NCBI GenBank assembly: GCA_018052995.1
Contig: JAGPMK010000022.1
Coordinates: 1 to 33,387 of the forward strand
Source: Syntrophorhabdales bacterium
GTDB lineage: Bacteria > Desulfobacterota > Syntrophorhabdia > Syntrophorhabdales > Syntrophorhabdaceae
Direction: 5' to 3'
DNA: 33,387 bases
The translations under genes were made by a program, and so were the position numbers. Below, one piece after another: positions 9,340 through 17,801 of the stretch. Every line of letters starts with the position of its first letter. The stretch's first letter is position 1. Under the pieces are notes generated by a model, which searched no databases, had not been told where the DNA came from, and was given only the letters and a program-made list of their open reading frames with translations.

Positions 9340-10176
9340 ATGAGGATCAACCCAAGATTTACAAATAGGTTAATGGAGATATTACTCAATACCCAGGCGT
9401 TCTTCACAGTGGGGATACTCGTTGTTATTGTGGCTATTATTCTGATTAAAGGTATAGGCAACATAAACCTTGAATTTATATTTAGCTTTCCCGAGGACAT
9501 GGGAAGACACGGGGGCATCTATCCAACTATTGTAGGAACAGTAATGCTGGCGATCCTATCTATTATATTTGCCACACCCCTTGGGGTTGGAACTGCCATA
9601 TTCCTTACTGAATATACAAAGGAGTCTTTTTTTACAAAGATAATTCGTTTTGGTGTTGAGTCTCTGGCGGGTATTCCTTCCATATTATACGGCCTATTTG
9701 GCTTTATATTCTTTGTAATAAAGTTGAGAATGGGTTGGTCAATATTATCGGGTGTACTTACAATAACCATTATGATACTACCCACCATTATAAGAACAAG
9801 CGAAGAGGCCATAAAGGCTGTGCCAAAAAATGTAAGGATTGTGAGCTATTCCCTTGGTGCCACAAAATGGGAGACTGTAACAAAGGTAGTGTTGCCATCT
9901 GCAGCACCAGGTATATTAACAGGGATTATGTTAAGCGTGGGTAGGGTGGTAGGAGAGACTGCAGCAGTTATTTTTACAATGGGCAGTTCTTTGAGACTGC
10001 CAACCTCTGTAATGGACTCAGGAAGGACCATGGCTGTCCACTTTTACATCCTTGCAAGAGAGGGTATATCGATGGAAAAGGCCTATGCCACCGCCCTTGT
10101 CCTTGTGTTGAGCATACTGCTTATCAATATCATTGCCTATTACATTATGAACAGGGTTATATCCAGATATTCATGA
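9340..10176 (+). CDS. pstA: Phosphate ABC transporter permease PstA
   Basis: The 278-residue membrane permease is similar in layout to PstC. The coupling loop is RIVSYSLGATKWETVTKVVL and is followed by GRVVGETAAV. A conserved segment ESLAGIPSILYGLFGF lies in the core. It would pair with PstC to form the phosphate path. Its stop overlaps pstB1 by 4 nt (ATGA). It has one PstA/PstC-type domain and no fusion. Confidence 0.95.
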   Translation: MRINPRFTNRLMEILLNTQAFFTVGILVVIVAIILIKGIGNINLEFIFSFPEDMGRHGGIYPTIVGTVMLAILSIIFATPLGVGTAIFLTEYTKESFFTKIIRFGVESLAGIPSILYGLFGFIFFVIKLRMGWSILSGVLTITIMILPTIIRTSEEAIKAVPKNVRIVSYSLGATKWETVTKVVLPSAAPGILTGIMLSVGRVVGETAAVIFTMGSSLRLPTSVMDSGRTMAVHFYILAREGISMEKAYATALVLVLSILLINIIAYYIMNRVISRYS

Positions 10177-10937
10177 TTACCATGGACATAAAGATAAAAG
10201 TTGATAAATTAAGGGTTTTTTTTCATAAAAACGAGGTCTTAAAGGGCATTATTATAAATGTCGCAAAAAATATGATCACAGGATTTATGGGCCCTGCAGG
10301 TAGCGGTAAATCAACGCTTATATCAATCCTAAACCGTATGATAGATTTTGAAGATGGCATAAAGATAGAGGGCAGGGCATTTATTGATGATATGAATATA
10401 TTAGACAGGGGTATCAATCCTGTAAGTCTGAGAAGACGGGTAGGGACGGTTTTTGCAGTTCCAATTCCATTACAGCGCTCGATATTCGAGAATATTGCCT
10501 ATGGACCAAGGCTTAAGGGTATAAACGACAAGGCAGAGTTACACAGGATTGTTGCTGATAGTCTTAAAAAGGCTTTCTTATGGGATGAGGTAAAGGACAG
10601 ACTTGAAATATCAGCCAATAAACTATCAGGCGGGCAGCAACAGAGGCTGTGTCTTGCCAGGACCCTGGCTCTAAAACCAGAGATAATCCTTCTTGATGAA
10701 CCATGCTCAGGGCTTGACCCAATATCTACTGCCAAGATAGAAGAGGCTTTAAATGAATTGAAGCGTGATTATACAATAATACTTGTCTCGAACAACACAA
10801 AGCAGATTGCCCGCATAACCGATTATTCGGCATTTTTTTATCTTGGTGAACTCATAGAATATGGGACAACAGAGAAGATATTTACTAATCCTACACAGAA
10901 AAAAACTGAAGACTATATATCAGGTAAGTTCGGATGA
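10173..10937 (+). CDS. pstB: Phosphate ABC transporter ATPase, first copy, with degenerate Q-loop and switch His
   Basis: The 254-residue PstB-type ATPase has Walker A GPAGSGKST (40-48), signature LSGGQQQR (from 151), Walker B IILLDEP (D175, E176) and D-loop SGLDP. Two catalytic-site features differ from the family. The Q-loop glutamine, normally in VFQ(K/R)PNPFP, is Ala95 in VFAVPIPL. The switch histidine, normally in VTHN, is Asn207 in VSNN. The Pst-specific C-terminal part (LGELIEYG, EDYISGKFG) is intact, so this is not a pseudogene. It overlaps pstA and pstB2 by 4 nt each. Its defects complement those of the following PstB (see findings). A second ATG at 10182 is an alternative start. Confidence 0.92.
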   Translation: MITMDIKIKVDKLRVFFHKNEVLKGIIINVAKNMITGFMGPAGSGKSTLISILNRMIDFEDGIKIEGRAFIDDMNILDRGINPVSLRRRVGTVFAVPIPLQRSIFENIAYGPRLKGINDKAELHRIVADSLKKAFLWDEVKDRLEISANKLSGGQQQRLCLARTLALKPEIILLDEPCSGLDPISTAKIEEALNELKRDYTIILVSNNTKQIARITDYSAFFYLGELIEYGTTEKIFTNPTQKKTEDYISGKFG

Positions 10938-11689
10938 CAGAACATACGGTGTTGTCAACAAAGGGGCTTAACCTCTACTATGGTGATTTTTATGCACTAA
11001 AGAATGTGGATTTCCACGTCTTTAAAAATTCCATCACAGCCCTTATAGGTCCCTCTGGCTGCGGCAAATCCACATTGCTTCGTTGTTTTAACAGGATGAA
11101 TGACCTGTTTGATGAAGTGAGGATCACAGGGGATATCTTTGTAAACCAGCAGAATATAGAGGAGATAGATTTAATTGAATTAAGAAAAAAAGTAGGCATG
11201 GTTTTTCAGAGACCTAACCCGTTTCCGTTTTCAGTTTACGATAATATGGTGTATGGTCTAAAGATTCATGGCTTAAACAGTAAAAAGCAAAACATGAAGA
11301 TCGTGGAAAAGTGTTTAAGGGATGTGGGGTTATGGGATGACCTTAAAGACAGGATGTCCATATCAGGCCTTGCATTATCCGAGGAGATGAAGCAGAGACT
11401 GTGCATTGCAAGGCTCCTTACAGTGGAGCCTGAGATCATACTCCTTGATGAGCCATGCTCTGCCCTTGACCCTATCGCAACAATGAGGATAGAGGAATTG
11501 ATGCTTGAATTGAAAAAGGATTACACTATCCTTATAGTAACCCATAATATGCAGCAGGCAGCAAGGGTATCAGACTGGGCAGGTTTTATGCTCCTGGGCG
11601 AACTTATTGAATTCGGTGAGACATCTCAGATATTTACCTCCCCCAAAGACAAAAGAACAGAGGAATATATAACAGGAAGATTCGGCTAA
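10934..11689 (+). CDS. pstB: Phosphate ABC transporter ATPase, second copy, with degenerate signature motif
   Basis: The 251-residue PstB-type ATPase has Walker A GPSGCGKST (39-47), an intact Q-loop VFQRPNPFPFS (Gln92), Walker B IILLDEP (D172, E173), D-loop SALDP and switch VTHNMQQ (His204). The signature, normally LSGGQQQR, is LSEEMKQR (148-155), so both glycines that contact ATP gamma-phosphate and the Gln are lost. All other features, including FGETSQIF and EEYITGRFG at the C-terminus, are those of PstB. It is the last gene of the operon. Alone it would form poor composite sites in both halves; paired with the first PstB it supplies a good Walker half. Confidence 0.92.
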   Translation: MTEHTVLSTKGLNLYYGDFYALKNVDFHVFKNSITALIGPSGCGKSTLLRCFNRMNDLFDEVRITGDIFVNQQNIEEIDLIELRKKVGMVFQRPNPFPFSVYDNMVYGLKIHGLNSKKQNMKIVEKCLRDVGLWDDLKDRMSISGLALSEEMKQRLCIARLLTVEPEIILLDEPCSALDPIATMRIEELMLELKKDYTILIVTHNMQQAARVSDWAGFMLLGELIEFGETSQIFTSPKDKRTEEYITGRFG

Positions 11690-11759
11690 TACAGAATCAC
11701 CGCGATCAAATAGAATATCTTTATCCCTTACAATCTCTCCTTTCAAAGTTGAAGTTATA

Positions 11760-11788
11760 TTGCATTAGCAGTCATTTTGTTGTAGATT
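11760..11788 (+). promoter_or_regulatory. Candidate promoter for rimO, possibly giving a leaderless mRNA
   Basis: TTGCAT (11760-11765), 17 bp, TAGATT (11783-11788). The -10 ends only 9 nt before the rimO ATG and no ribosome binding site is visible, so a transcript from here would begin at or next to the start codon. Confidence 0.35.
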
Positions 11789-11797
11789 TTCACCTCT

Positions 11798-13069
11798 ATG
11801 AATTTTCAGATCATCAGCCTTGGGTGTCCTAAAAACCTTGTTGAATCAGAGTATATGACATACAGACTTGAAGAGGCAGGGCATATAACTGCAGAAGACT
11901 GTGATGTTACTATAATCAATACCTGTGCATTTATTGCAGACGCTGCCCGTGAGTCCATCAACACCATCCTGTCTTGGGCAGGCAGGGGGGATAAAAAAAA
12001 GCTTATTGTAACAGGTTGCCTTGTAGAACGTTATAAAGAACAATTAAAAGCCCTTTTGCCTGAGGTGGATATATTTGTAGGCAGAGGCTGTTATCCTGAG
12101 ATAGAAAGATTGATTGATAAAAAGGGTTTTTTTTATAAAAAGGCCATTTTTTCAGATGCCTACCCGAGAAGGATATTTACACAGAGGCCAACAGCATACC
12201 TTAAGATAATGGATGGCTGTAATAATATGTGTAGCTATTGCACAGTCCCCTTTATAAGGGGTCCCCTGAAGAGTAGAGGAATAGATGGTATAGAGAAAGA
12301 ATTCCACTGGCTTATAGCAAATGGATACAGAGAGATAAACATCATAGGTCAGGATATTGCATCCTATGGCAAAGACATAGGCAGTAGCCTAAAGGACCTT
12401 TTAAGACATCTCCTGAATATAAAAGGGGATTATTTCCTGAGGCTTTTATATCTTCATCCTCTCCACATAGATAATGATATCCTTGAGATAGTAAAAAACG
12501 AGGAGAGGATTATAAAATATCTTGATATACCTATCCAGCACTCAGAGGACAGGATACTTAATATGATGAACAGGGGCTATACAAAGGCATATATCAGTTC
12601 CCTTCTTGAGAGGATTAAAGAACGTATACCCGACTGCGTATTGAGGACAACGTTAATTGTCGGTTTTCCAGGCGAGACAGAGGAGGAGTTTCATAGGCTC
12701 TGCGAATTCATAAAAAAGTGGAGGTTTGATAATCTCGGTGCATTCATGTATTCCAGAGAAGAGGGGACACCTGCCTATAGATTAAAGGGTCATTTAAGAA
12801 AGAACATTAAAGAGCAGCGACTCAGAGAGATAATGGAGATACAGCAGGGGATATCAAAGATGAACCTAAAAAGACTTGAAGGTAGGGAATCCCTTGTTAT
12901 TGTTGAGGAAAAAGATGCTACAGGGATAACAGGGAGACTTTTAACCCAGTCTCCTGATATAGATGGTATTGCCTTTATCAAGGGTCAATGTTACCCAGGA
13001 GAGATAAGGGGCTGTAAAATAGTGAAAACTCTTGATTATGATGTTATAGTAAGCATAAAGGACTGTTGA
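11798..13069 (+). CDS. rimO: Ribosomal protein S12 methylthiotransferase RimO
   Basis: The 423-residue radical SAM enzyme adds a methylthio group to an Asp of ribosomal protein S12. The UPF0004 domain holds C10 (SLGCPKN), C43 (NTCAF) and C74 (TGCLVE) for the auxiliary [4Fe-4S] cluster. The radical SAM cluster motif CNNMCSYC gives C141, C145, C148. A TRAM domain closes the protein (about 360-420). The SLGCPKN start and overall length favour RimO over MiaB. ATG 11798 has no visible ribosome site but gives the expected N-terminus. It begins 108 nt after pstB2, and lysS follows 42 nt later. Confidence 0.93.
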   Translation: MNFQIISLGCPKNLVESEYMTYRLEEAGHITAEDCDVTIINTCAFIADAARESINTILSWAGRGDKKKLIVTGCLVERYKEQLKALLPEVDIFVGRGCYPEIERLIDKKGFFYKKAIFSDAYPRRIFTQRPTAYLKIMDGCNNMCSYCTVPFIRGPLKSRGIDGIEKEFHWLIANGYREINIIGQDIASYGKDIGSSLKDLLRHLLNIKGDYFLRLLYLHPLHIDNDILEIVKNEERIIKYLDIPIQHSEDRILNMMNRGYTKAYISSLLERIKERIPDCVLRTTLIVGFPGETEEEFHRLCEFIKKWRFDNLGAFMYSREEGTPAYRLKGHLRKNIKEQRLREIMEIQQGISKMNLKRLEGRESLVIVEEKDATGITGRLLTQSPDIDGIAFIKGQCYPGEIRGCKIVKTLDYDVIVSIKDC

Positions 13070-13111
13070 AAATGCAGGAATAGGCGAAAGTAAGATCAGA
13101 GGTGAAGGGCT

Positions 13112-14575
13112 ATGGAACCTATCAATGAGCTGATAGCTGTAAGAAAAGAAAAGGAAAAAACACTGAGGGAATTAGGGATAGATACCTATCCCCAGGTTAG
13201 GGGCCCCTATGTAACTACAGAGGAGATAGGGTTGCGTTTTAGTGGCCTCTCGCCAGAAGAACTGGAAAAAAATGAAGAAAATGTGTCTGTTGCAGGGAGG
13301 ATTATGTCTTTCAGGGATTTCGGCAAGAGCACATTTGTTCATATACAGGACAGAAAGGGAAGGATACAGGTTTATGTGCGTAAGGACATATTGAAAAACC
13401 CTGAATACAGTATATTTAAAAAATTTGATATAGGGGACATTGTAAGTGTTGTTGGTAGGGTTTTCAAGACTAAGACAGGCGAGCTTACTATCCTTGCAGA
13501 GGAGGTAAAGCTCCTTACAAAATCCTTAAGGCCCCTGCCTGAAAAGTGGCATGGTTTAAAGGATGTTGAGGAGCGTTACAGAAAGCGATACCTCGATCTT
13601 ATTGTAAATCCTAATGTCAGGGATATCTTTATTAAAAGGGCAAGGATAGTTGAGTTTATAAGGAGATATTTTACAGACAGGTCTTTTATAGAGGTAGAGA
13701 CCCCTATGATGCAGGTTATACCAGGGGGTGCAGTTGCCAAGCCTTTTGTAACCCATCATAATGCCTTAGGCATAGATCTTTATCTCAGAATAGCCCCTGA
13801 GCTGTATCTTAAAAGGCTTATCGTAGGGGGATTGGAGAGGGTATTTGAGATAAACAGGAATTTTAGAAACGAGGGTATATCTGTTCGCCATAACCCTGAG
13901 TTCACTATGCTTGAATTCTACCAGGCATATTCAACATACGAAGACCTTATGGATATGACAGAGGACATGATTTCATCCCTTGTCTATGAGCTTCATAAAA
14001 CCTACAGGATAACATATAATGGCAGGGAGATAGATTTTACAAGACCGTGGAGAAGGATTACTATGGAGGGTGCCCTAAAGGAGTTCGGTGGTCTTGATAT
14101 ACAAGGGTTTATAGATACAGGCAGGCTCACATCATATGCGAAGGAATTGGGCATTGAATCACCTGAAAAGGAGAAACAGGGAAAGCTCATAACAAAGGTA
14201 TTTGAGGAGCTATGCGAGGCACATCTGATCCAACCCACCTTTGTCACAGATTATCCTGTGGAGGTGTCGCCTCTTGCCAAAAGGAGCAAGGACAGGCCTG
14301 AGATCACAGAGAGATTTGAGCTCTATATCGCAGGCATGGAGATTGCGAATGGTTTTAATGAGTTGAATGACCCCTATGACCAGAAGGAGAGATTCTTACA
14401 GCAGATACAGGAAAAGGAGGAGGGTGCCACAATGGATGAGGATTACATCACTGCCCTTGAGTATGGGTTGCCCCCTACAGCAGGGGAGGGCATAGGTATA
14501 GACAGACTTACCATGCTCCTGACAGATAGTCCTTCCATAAGGGAGGTAATACTCTTTCCTCTTTTAAAGCCATAG
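13112..14575 (+). CDS. lysS: Lysyl-tRNA synthetase, class II
   Basis: The 487-residue enzyme charges tRNA-Lys. It has an N-terminal OB-fold anticodon-binding domain (about 55-150; VAGRIMSFRDFGKSTFVHIQ) and a class II catalytic domain with motif 1 around FIEVETPMMQ, motif 2 as FRNEGISVRHNPEFT, and motif 3 as GIGIDRLTMLL. The C-terminus SIREVILFPLLKP is typical of bacterial LysRS. The length is standard. The start ATG 13112 has GGTGAAGGG upstream. lolC begins 4 nt after its stop, so the two are probably cotranscribed, an order often seen in this group of bacteria. Confidence 0.97.
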   Translation: MEPINELIAVRKEKEKTLRELGIDTYPQVRGPYVTTEEIGLRFSGLSPEELEKNEENVSVAGRIMSFRDFGKSTFVHIQDRKGRIQVYVRKDILKNPEYSIFKKFDIGDIVSVVGRVFKTKTGELTILAEEVKLLTKSLRPLPEKWHGLKDVEERYRKRYLDLIVNPNVRDIFIKRARIVEFIRRYFTDRSFIEVETPMMQVIPGGAVAKPFVTHHNALGIDLYLRIAPELYLKRLIVGGLERVFEINRNFRNEGISVRHNPEFTMLEFYQAYSTYEDLMDMTEDMISSLVYELHKTYRITYNGREIDFTRPWRRITMEGALKEFGGLDIQGFIDTGRLTSYAKELGIESPEKEKQGKLITKVFEELCEAHLIQPTFVTDYPVEVSPLAKRSKDRPEITERFELYIAGMEIANGFNELNDPYDQKERFLQQIQEKEEGATMDEDYITALEYGLPPTAGEGIGIDRLTMLLTDSPSIREVILFPLLKP

Positions 14576-14579
14576 ATAC

Positions 14580-15779
14580 ATGAATTACGAGACTATAATA
14601 GGACTCAGATATCTTCGTTCTAAGAGGAAGGATGCCTTTATATCCTTTACCACCTGGATATCCATTGTTGGTATTGCCATAGGTGTTATGGCACTCATAG
14701 TTGTTATTGCTGTAATGACAGGATTTCAGAACGAGATAAGGGAGAGGATCCTTGGTATAAACCCCCACATCCTTGTTCTAAATCTCAATGGAGAGATAAA
14801 AGACCCTGGCAGGATTGTGGAGGATATAAAAAAATCTAAAGAGGTCACCCATGCCTTCCCCTTTGTTACCTTTCAGGCAATGCTTCAAAGTGGAAGACAG
14901 CTTTCAGGGGTAATAGTCAAGGCAGTAAATCCAGAGGATATGGTGTTTATGGGAAGGCTTATAAAGGATGGTAGTATAGAATCCCTCAATGAACAGGGTA
15001 GTATACTCATAGGCAAGGAACTGGCAAAACACATGGGTCTTTTTAAGGGTGATTTCATGTTGTTGATGGTGCCCTTTGCAGGGGTATCACCTATGGGTGC
15101 TGTGCCTGAGACTGTTCGGGCAAGGGTTGGTGGGATATTTGAAACAGGTATGTATGAGATCGACAATACCCTTGTGGTTATGTCTCTCAAGGATGTGGAT
15201 AGCGTCCTTGGCATAAAGGCCACAGGGATAGAGGTAAAGATAAGGGATGTGTATAAGGCAGATGCAGTAAGGAGGGAGATAACTCGGGAATTGGGTCATG
15301 GTTATTTTGCAAGAACCTGGATAGAGATGAACAAGAACCTTTTCTCTGCATTAAAACTTGAAAAAATAGCCATGTTTATTATCCTCGCCCTTATAATATT
15401 TGTGGCGAGTTTTAATATCATAAGCTCCCTTGTCATGACGGTTATGGAAAAGAAGAAGGATATTGCTATACTCAAGGCAATGGGTGCAAAAAAGAAGAGC
15501 ATAATGAAGATTTTCATGATAGAGGGTATAACTATAGGCATTATAGGTGCCCTGATAGGGTCTTTCAGTGGTTATACAATCTGTGAGATTATAAGGAGAT
15601 ACAAGATTATAAGGCTGCCTGAGGATATATACTATATAAGCACATTGCCGGTTAAGATAAGTCTTTTTGATGTGTTTCTTGTGGCATCCATAACAACTAT
15701 TATATGCGTCCTTTCTACCATCTATCCATCATTCAAGGGCTCAAAGATAGATCCAGTTGAGACATTGAGGTATGAATAG
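14580..15779 (+). CDS. lolC: Lipoprotein-releasing system permease, LolC/LolE family
   Basis: The 399-residue membrane protein has the LolC/E layout: one N-terminal helix (about 22-50), a large periplasmic domain (about 52-260) and three C-terminal helices (about 265-395) in an FtsX-type domain. The N-terminal motif IGLRYLRSKRKDAFISF and the C-terminal [18 protein letters not shown] are characteristic. With LolD it extracts outer-membrane lipoproteins from the inner membrane. Only one LolC/E gene is present, so it may act as a homodimer, as described for single-permease LolF systems; that is inference. It overlaps lolD by 8 nt (ATGAATAG). Confidence 0.92.
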   Translation: MNYETIIGLRYLRSKRKDAFISFTTWISIVGIAIGVMALIVVIAVMTGFQNEIRERILGINPHILVLNLNGEIKDPGRIVEDIKKSKEVTHAFPFVTFQAMLQSGRQLSGVIVKAVNPEDMVFMGRLIKDGSIESLNEQGSILIGKELAKHMGLFKGDFMLLMVPFAGVSPMGAVPETVRARVGGIFETGMYEIDNTLVVMSLKDVDSVLGIKATGIEVKIRDVYKADAVRREITRELGHGYFARTWIEMNKNLFSALKLEKIAMFIILALIIFVASFNIISSLVMTVMEKKKDIAILKAMGAKKKSIMKIFMIEGITIGIIGALIGSFSGYTICEIIRRYKIIRLPEDIYYISTLPVKISLFDVFLVASITTIICVLSTIYPSFKGSKIDPVETLRYE

Positions 15780-16467
15780 CAGGATGGATGGTTTGGTTCT
15801 TAGGGTGTCCAATATCAAAAAGAGTTTTAATAAAAATGGTAGGGAGATAAATGTTATAAAGGGTGTAAGCCTTGATGTCATGGAGGGTGATTTTATAACC
15901 ATCATGGGACCATCAGGGGCAGGGAAAAGCACCTTCCTTCATATACTGGGGACACTGGATAAACCCTCTGAGGGGGAGATATATTTCAGGGGCGAGGATA
16001 TCCACAGGTTTACAGAGGAACAGGCGAGCGTGTTTAGAAATGAGAAGATAGGCTTTGTGTTTCAGTTCTATCATCTGCTCCAGGATTTTAATGTTATTGA
16101 GAATATTATTATGCCCCTTTTAATAAAAAGGGTTAAGATAAAGGATGCCATAGAAAAGGCAGAGGGGTTTCTGGAGATAATGGGGCTTGCAGACAGGAGG
16201 AATCACAGGCCAGGGGAACTCTCGGGTGGGGAGCAGCAGAGGGTTGCCATAGCAAGGGCGTTGATTAACGAGCCCGAGATAATACTGGCAGATGAGCCCA
16301 CAGGCAACCTGGACAGAAGGACAGGAAAGGAGGTTCTGAGGTATATATTTGATATATACGAAAAACTTTCATCTATACTTATACTTGTCACCCATGACCC
16401 TGAGCTGGGTTCAGCAGGCAAGAGAAGGTTTAACATGGTTGATGGGGAACTTTTTGAATTAAGGTGA
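15772..16467 (+). CDS. lolD: Lipoprotein-releasing system ATPase LolD
   Basis: The 231-residue ABC ATPase belongs to the LolD/MacB/FtsE group. It has Walker [10 protein letters not shown] (46-54), Q-loop [17 protein letters not shown], signature LSGGEQQR (from 150), Walker [13 protein letters not shown] and switch His in VTHDPEL. The FYHLLQDF segment is typical of LolD. It energises the adjacent permease. A second ATG at 15784 is an alternative start; neither has a clear ribosome site, consistent with coupling to lolC. It is the last gene before HU, which has its own promoter. Confidence 0.93.
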   Translation: MNSRMDGLVLRVSNIKKSFNKNGREINVIKGVSLDVMEGDFITIMGPSGAGKSTFLHILGTLDKPSEGEIYFRGEDIHRFTEEQASVFRNEKIGFVFQFYHLLQDFNVIENIIMPLLIKRVKIKDAIEKAEGFLEIMGLADRRNHRPGELSGGEQQRVAIARALINEPEIILADEPTGNLDRRTGKEVLRYIFDIYEKLSSILILVTHDPELGSAGKRRFNMVDGELFELR

Positions 16468-16503
16468 TAAAATTGTTTTTTTGTAGAAAACTAAAAAAAA
16501 TTG

Positions 16504-16540
16504 TTGAATATTATTTTAAAGAAAGAGTATAAAGTTTATA
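16504..16540 (+). promoter_or_regulatory. Promoter of the HU gene with a palindrome over the -10
   Basis: TTGAAT (16504-16509), 18 bp, TATAAA (16528-16533). The -10 is the left arm of a palindrome TATAAA-G-TTTATA (16528-16540), which could be a protein-binding site or a chance product of AT-richness. The leader to ATG 16595 is about 55 nt and has a strong AGGAGGGGG site. Confidence 0.5.
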
Positions 16541-16594
16541 GACAGCGGTGTTTGAGCTGTACAATACAATACTAAATATTAAAGGAGGGGGTTT

Positions 16595-16864
16595 ATGACA
16601 AAATTAGAACTTATAGCACAGATGGCAGAAGAGGCTCAGATGACAAAGGCAGCAGCAGCAAGGGCATTGGATGCTTTTATTGATAGCGTTAAGAACGCCA
16701 TGAAAAAAGGCGAAAAGGTAACGCTTGTTGGTTTTGGCACGTTCTCTGTGTCTAAAAGAAAGGCAAGAAAGGGCAGGAACCCAAGGACAGGCAAAGAGAT
16801 TAATATACCTGCCAAGAATATCCCTAAATTTACACCAGGAAAGGCATTAAAGGACGTTCTTTAA
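16595..16864 (+). CDS. hup: DNA-binding protein HU (bacterial histone-like family)
   Basis: The 89-residue protein is standard length for HU. The N-terminal helices (MTKLELIAQMAEEAQMTK) and the sheet region VTLVGFGTFSVSKRKAR lead to the DNA-intercalating arm around RNPRTGKEINIPAKN, which contains the conserved Pro. HU bends and compacts DNA. It is monocistronic, with its own promoter and a strong terminator 30 nt after the stop. IHF subunits are related, but a single gene with this arm sequence fits HU better. Confidence 0.93.
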   Translation: MTKLELIAQMAEEAQMTKAAAARALDAFIDSVKNAMKKGEKVTLVGFGTFSVSKRKARKGRNPRTGKEINIPAKNIPKFTPGKALKDVL

Positions 16865-16894
16865 TCTTTAATAGTTTAGTTATTTGAGGACAAA

Positions 16895-16926
16895 GATGCC
16901 TCCCTTAGATGGGAGGCATCTTTTTT
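16895..16926 (+). terminator. Strong intrinsic terminator shared by HU and hemC
   Basis: A 10-bp perfect stem, GATGCCTCCC (16895-16904) with GGGAGGCATC (16911-16920), a 6-nt loop and six T residues (16921-16926). The plus strand terminates HU. The same stem read on the minus strand lies at the hemC 3' end and contains its last codons and stop; the minus T-tail (TTTG) is shorter, so it should work less well in that direction. Confidence 0.9.
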
Positions 16927-17801
16927 ATAAAGGTCTCGATTATATCCTCTGCCCTATCAGTATCCCCTGTGTATCTTTCTTTAACTATAATCTCGCCATT
17001 TTCCTTAGCTAAAATTATATGCAGGGTAAGATTATTCCCAGATACAGATGCGTTTATGCCCAGTGGAACCTGGCAGCCGCCACCGATTCTTGCCTGAAGA
17101 CCCCTCTCTATTGTTATCTCCTTCAGGCTTTTCTCATGATTTAAAGGCATTAAAAGTTCAAGCACCTCTTCCTCATTTCTTGCCTCTATGCCTATGGCAC
17201 CCTGGCCTGCAGCAGGAACCATTATATCCACAGGCAGTATCTCTTTAATTTTGTCGTGAAAACCCATTCTCTTTACCCCGGCAAAGGCGAGTATGATTCC
17301 ATCGAGGTTTTGTTCTCCCATCTTTCTAATCCTTGTGTCTACATTTCCCCTCAAATCCACGATGTTCAGACCCTTTTTGAGATTCAGAAGCTGAGCCTTT
17401 CTTCTCAGACTGCTTGTCCCTATCATTGCCTCTTGTTTTAATTCATTTAGATTATTATAGGTATTGGAGACAAACACATCCCTTGGGTCTTCTCTTTCCA
17501 AGACAGCACCTATAACGAGCCCCCCTGCAAGCCCTGTGGGCAGATCTTTTGCGCTGTGGACAGCCATATCTATCTGGTCTTCCATAAGCGACTCCTCTAT
17601 CTCCTTAACAAAAAGCCCCTTACCCCCTATGAGATGGAGTGGCCTGTCCCATACTGTATCACCTTTCGTCTTTATAGTCTTTATCTCGATCTCTATGCCA
17701 GGATAGATACGCTTGAGTTTTTCTACGACTATATCTGTCTGTTTTATGGCGAGGCTACTACCCCTCGTCCCTATTCTCCATTTTCTTTTCATCATCTTCA
17801 T
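16905..17801 (-). CDS. hemC: Hydroxymethylbilane synthase (porphobilinogen deaminase)
   Basis: The 298-residue enzyme joins four porphobilinogens into hydroxymethylbilane. It shows IGTRGSSLAIKQT at the N-terminus, catalytic Asp86 in HSAKDLPTG, the Arg-rich GTSSLRRKAQL, and Cys243 in GGGCQVPLG, the attachment site of the dipyrromethane cofactor. Three Met codons near the start (17801, 17795, 17792) leave it uncertain by three residues; no ribosome site is visible because the start lies within hemA (35-44 nt overlap). The stop codon lies inside the shared terminator hairpin. It is the last gene of the acyP-sirC-ccsA-hemA-hemC operon. Confidence 0.95.
   Translation of the reverse strand: MKMMKRKWRIGTRGSSLAIKQTDIVVEKLKRIYPGIEIEIKTIKTKGDTVWDRPLHLIGGKGLFVKEIEESLMEDQIDMAVHSAKDLPTGLAGGLVIGAVLEREDPRDVFVSNTYNNLNELKQEAMIGTSSLRRKAQLLNLKKGLNIVDLRGNVDTRIRKMGEQNLDGIILAFAGVKRMGFHDKIKEILPVDIMVPAAGQGAIGIEARNEEEVLELLMPLNHEKSLKEITIERGLQARIGGGCQVPLGINASVSGNNLTLHIILAKENGEIIVKERYTGDTDRAEDIIETFIKKMPPI

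Noticed and set aside
10173-10937. PstB1 as a decaying pseudogene because of its lost Gln and His
   Set aside because: The frame is intact, it is translationally coupled on both sides, Walker A, Walker B and signature are perfect, and its losses are matched by the opposite loss in PstB2.
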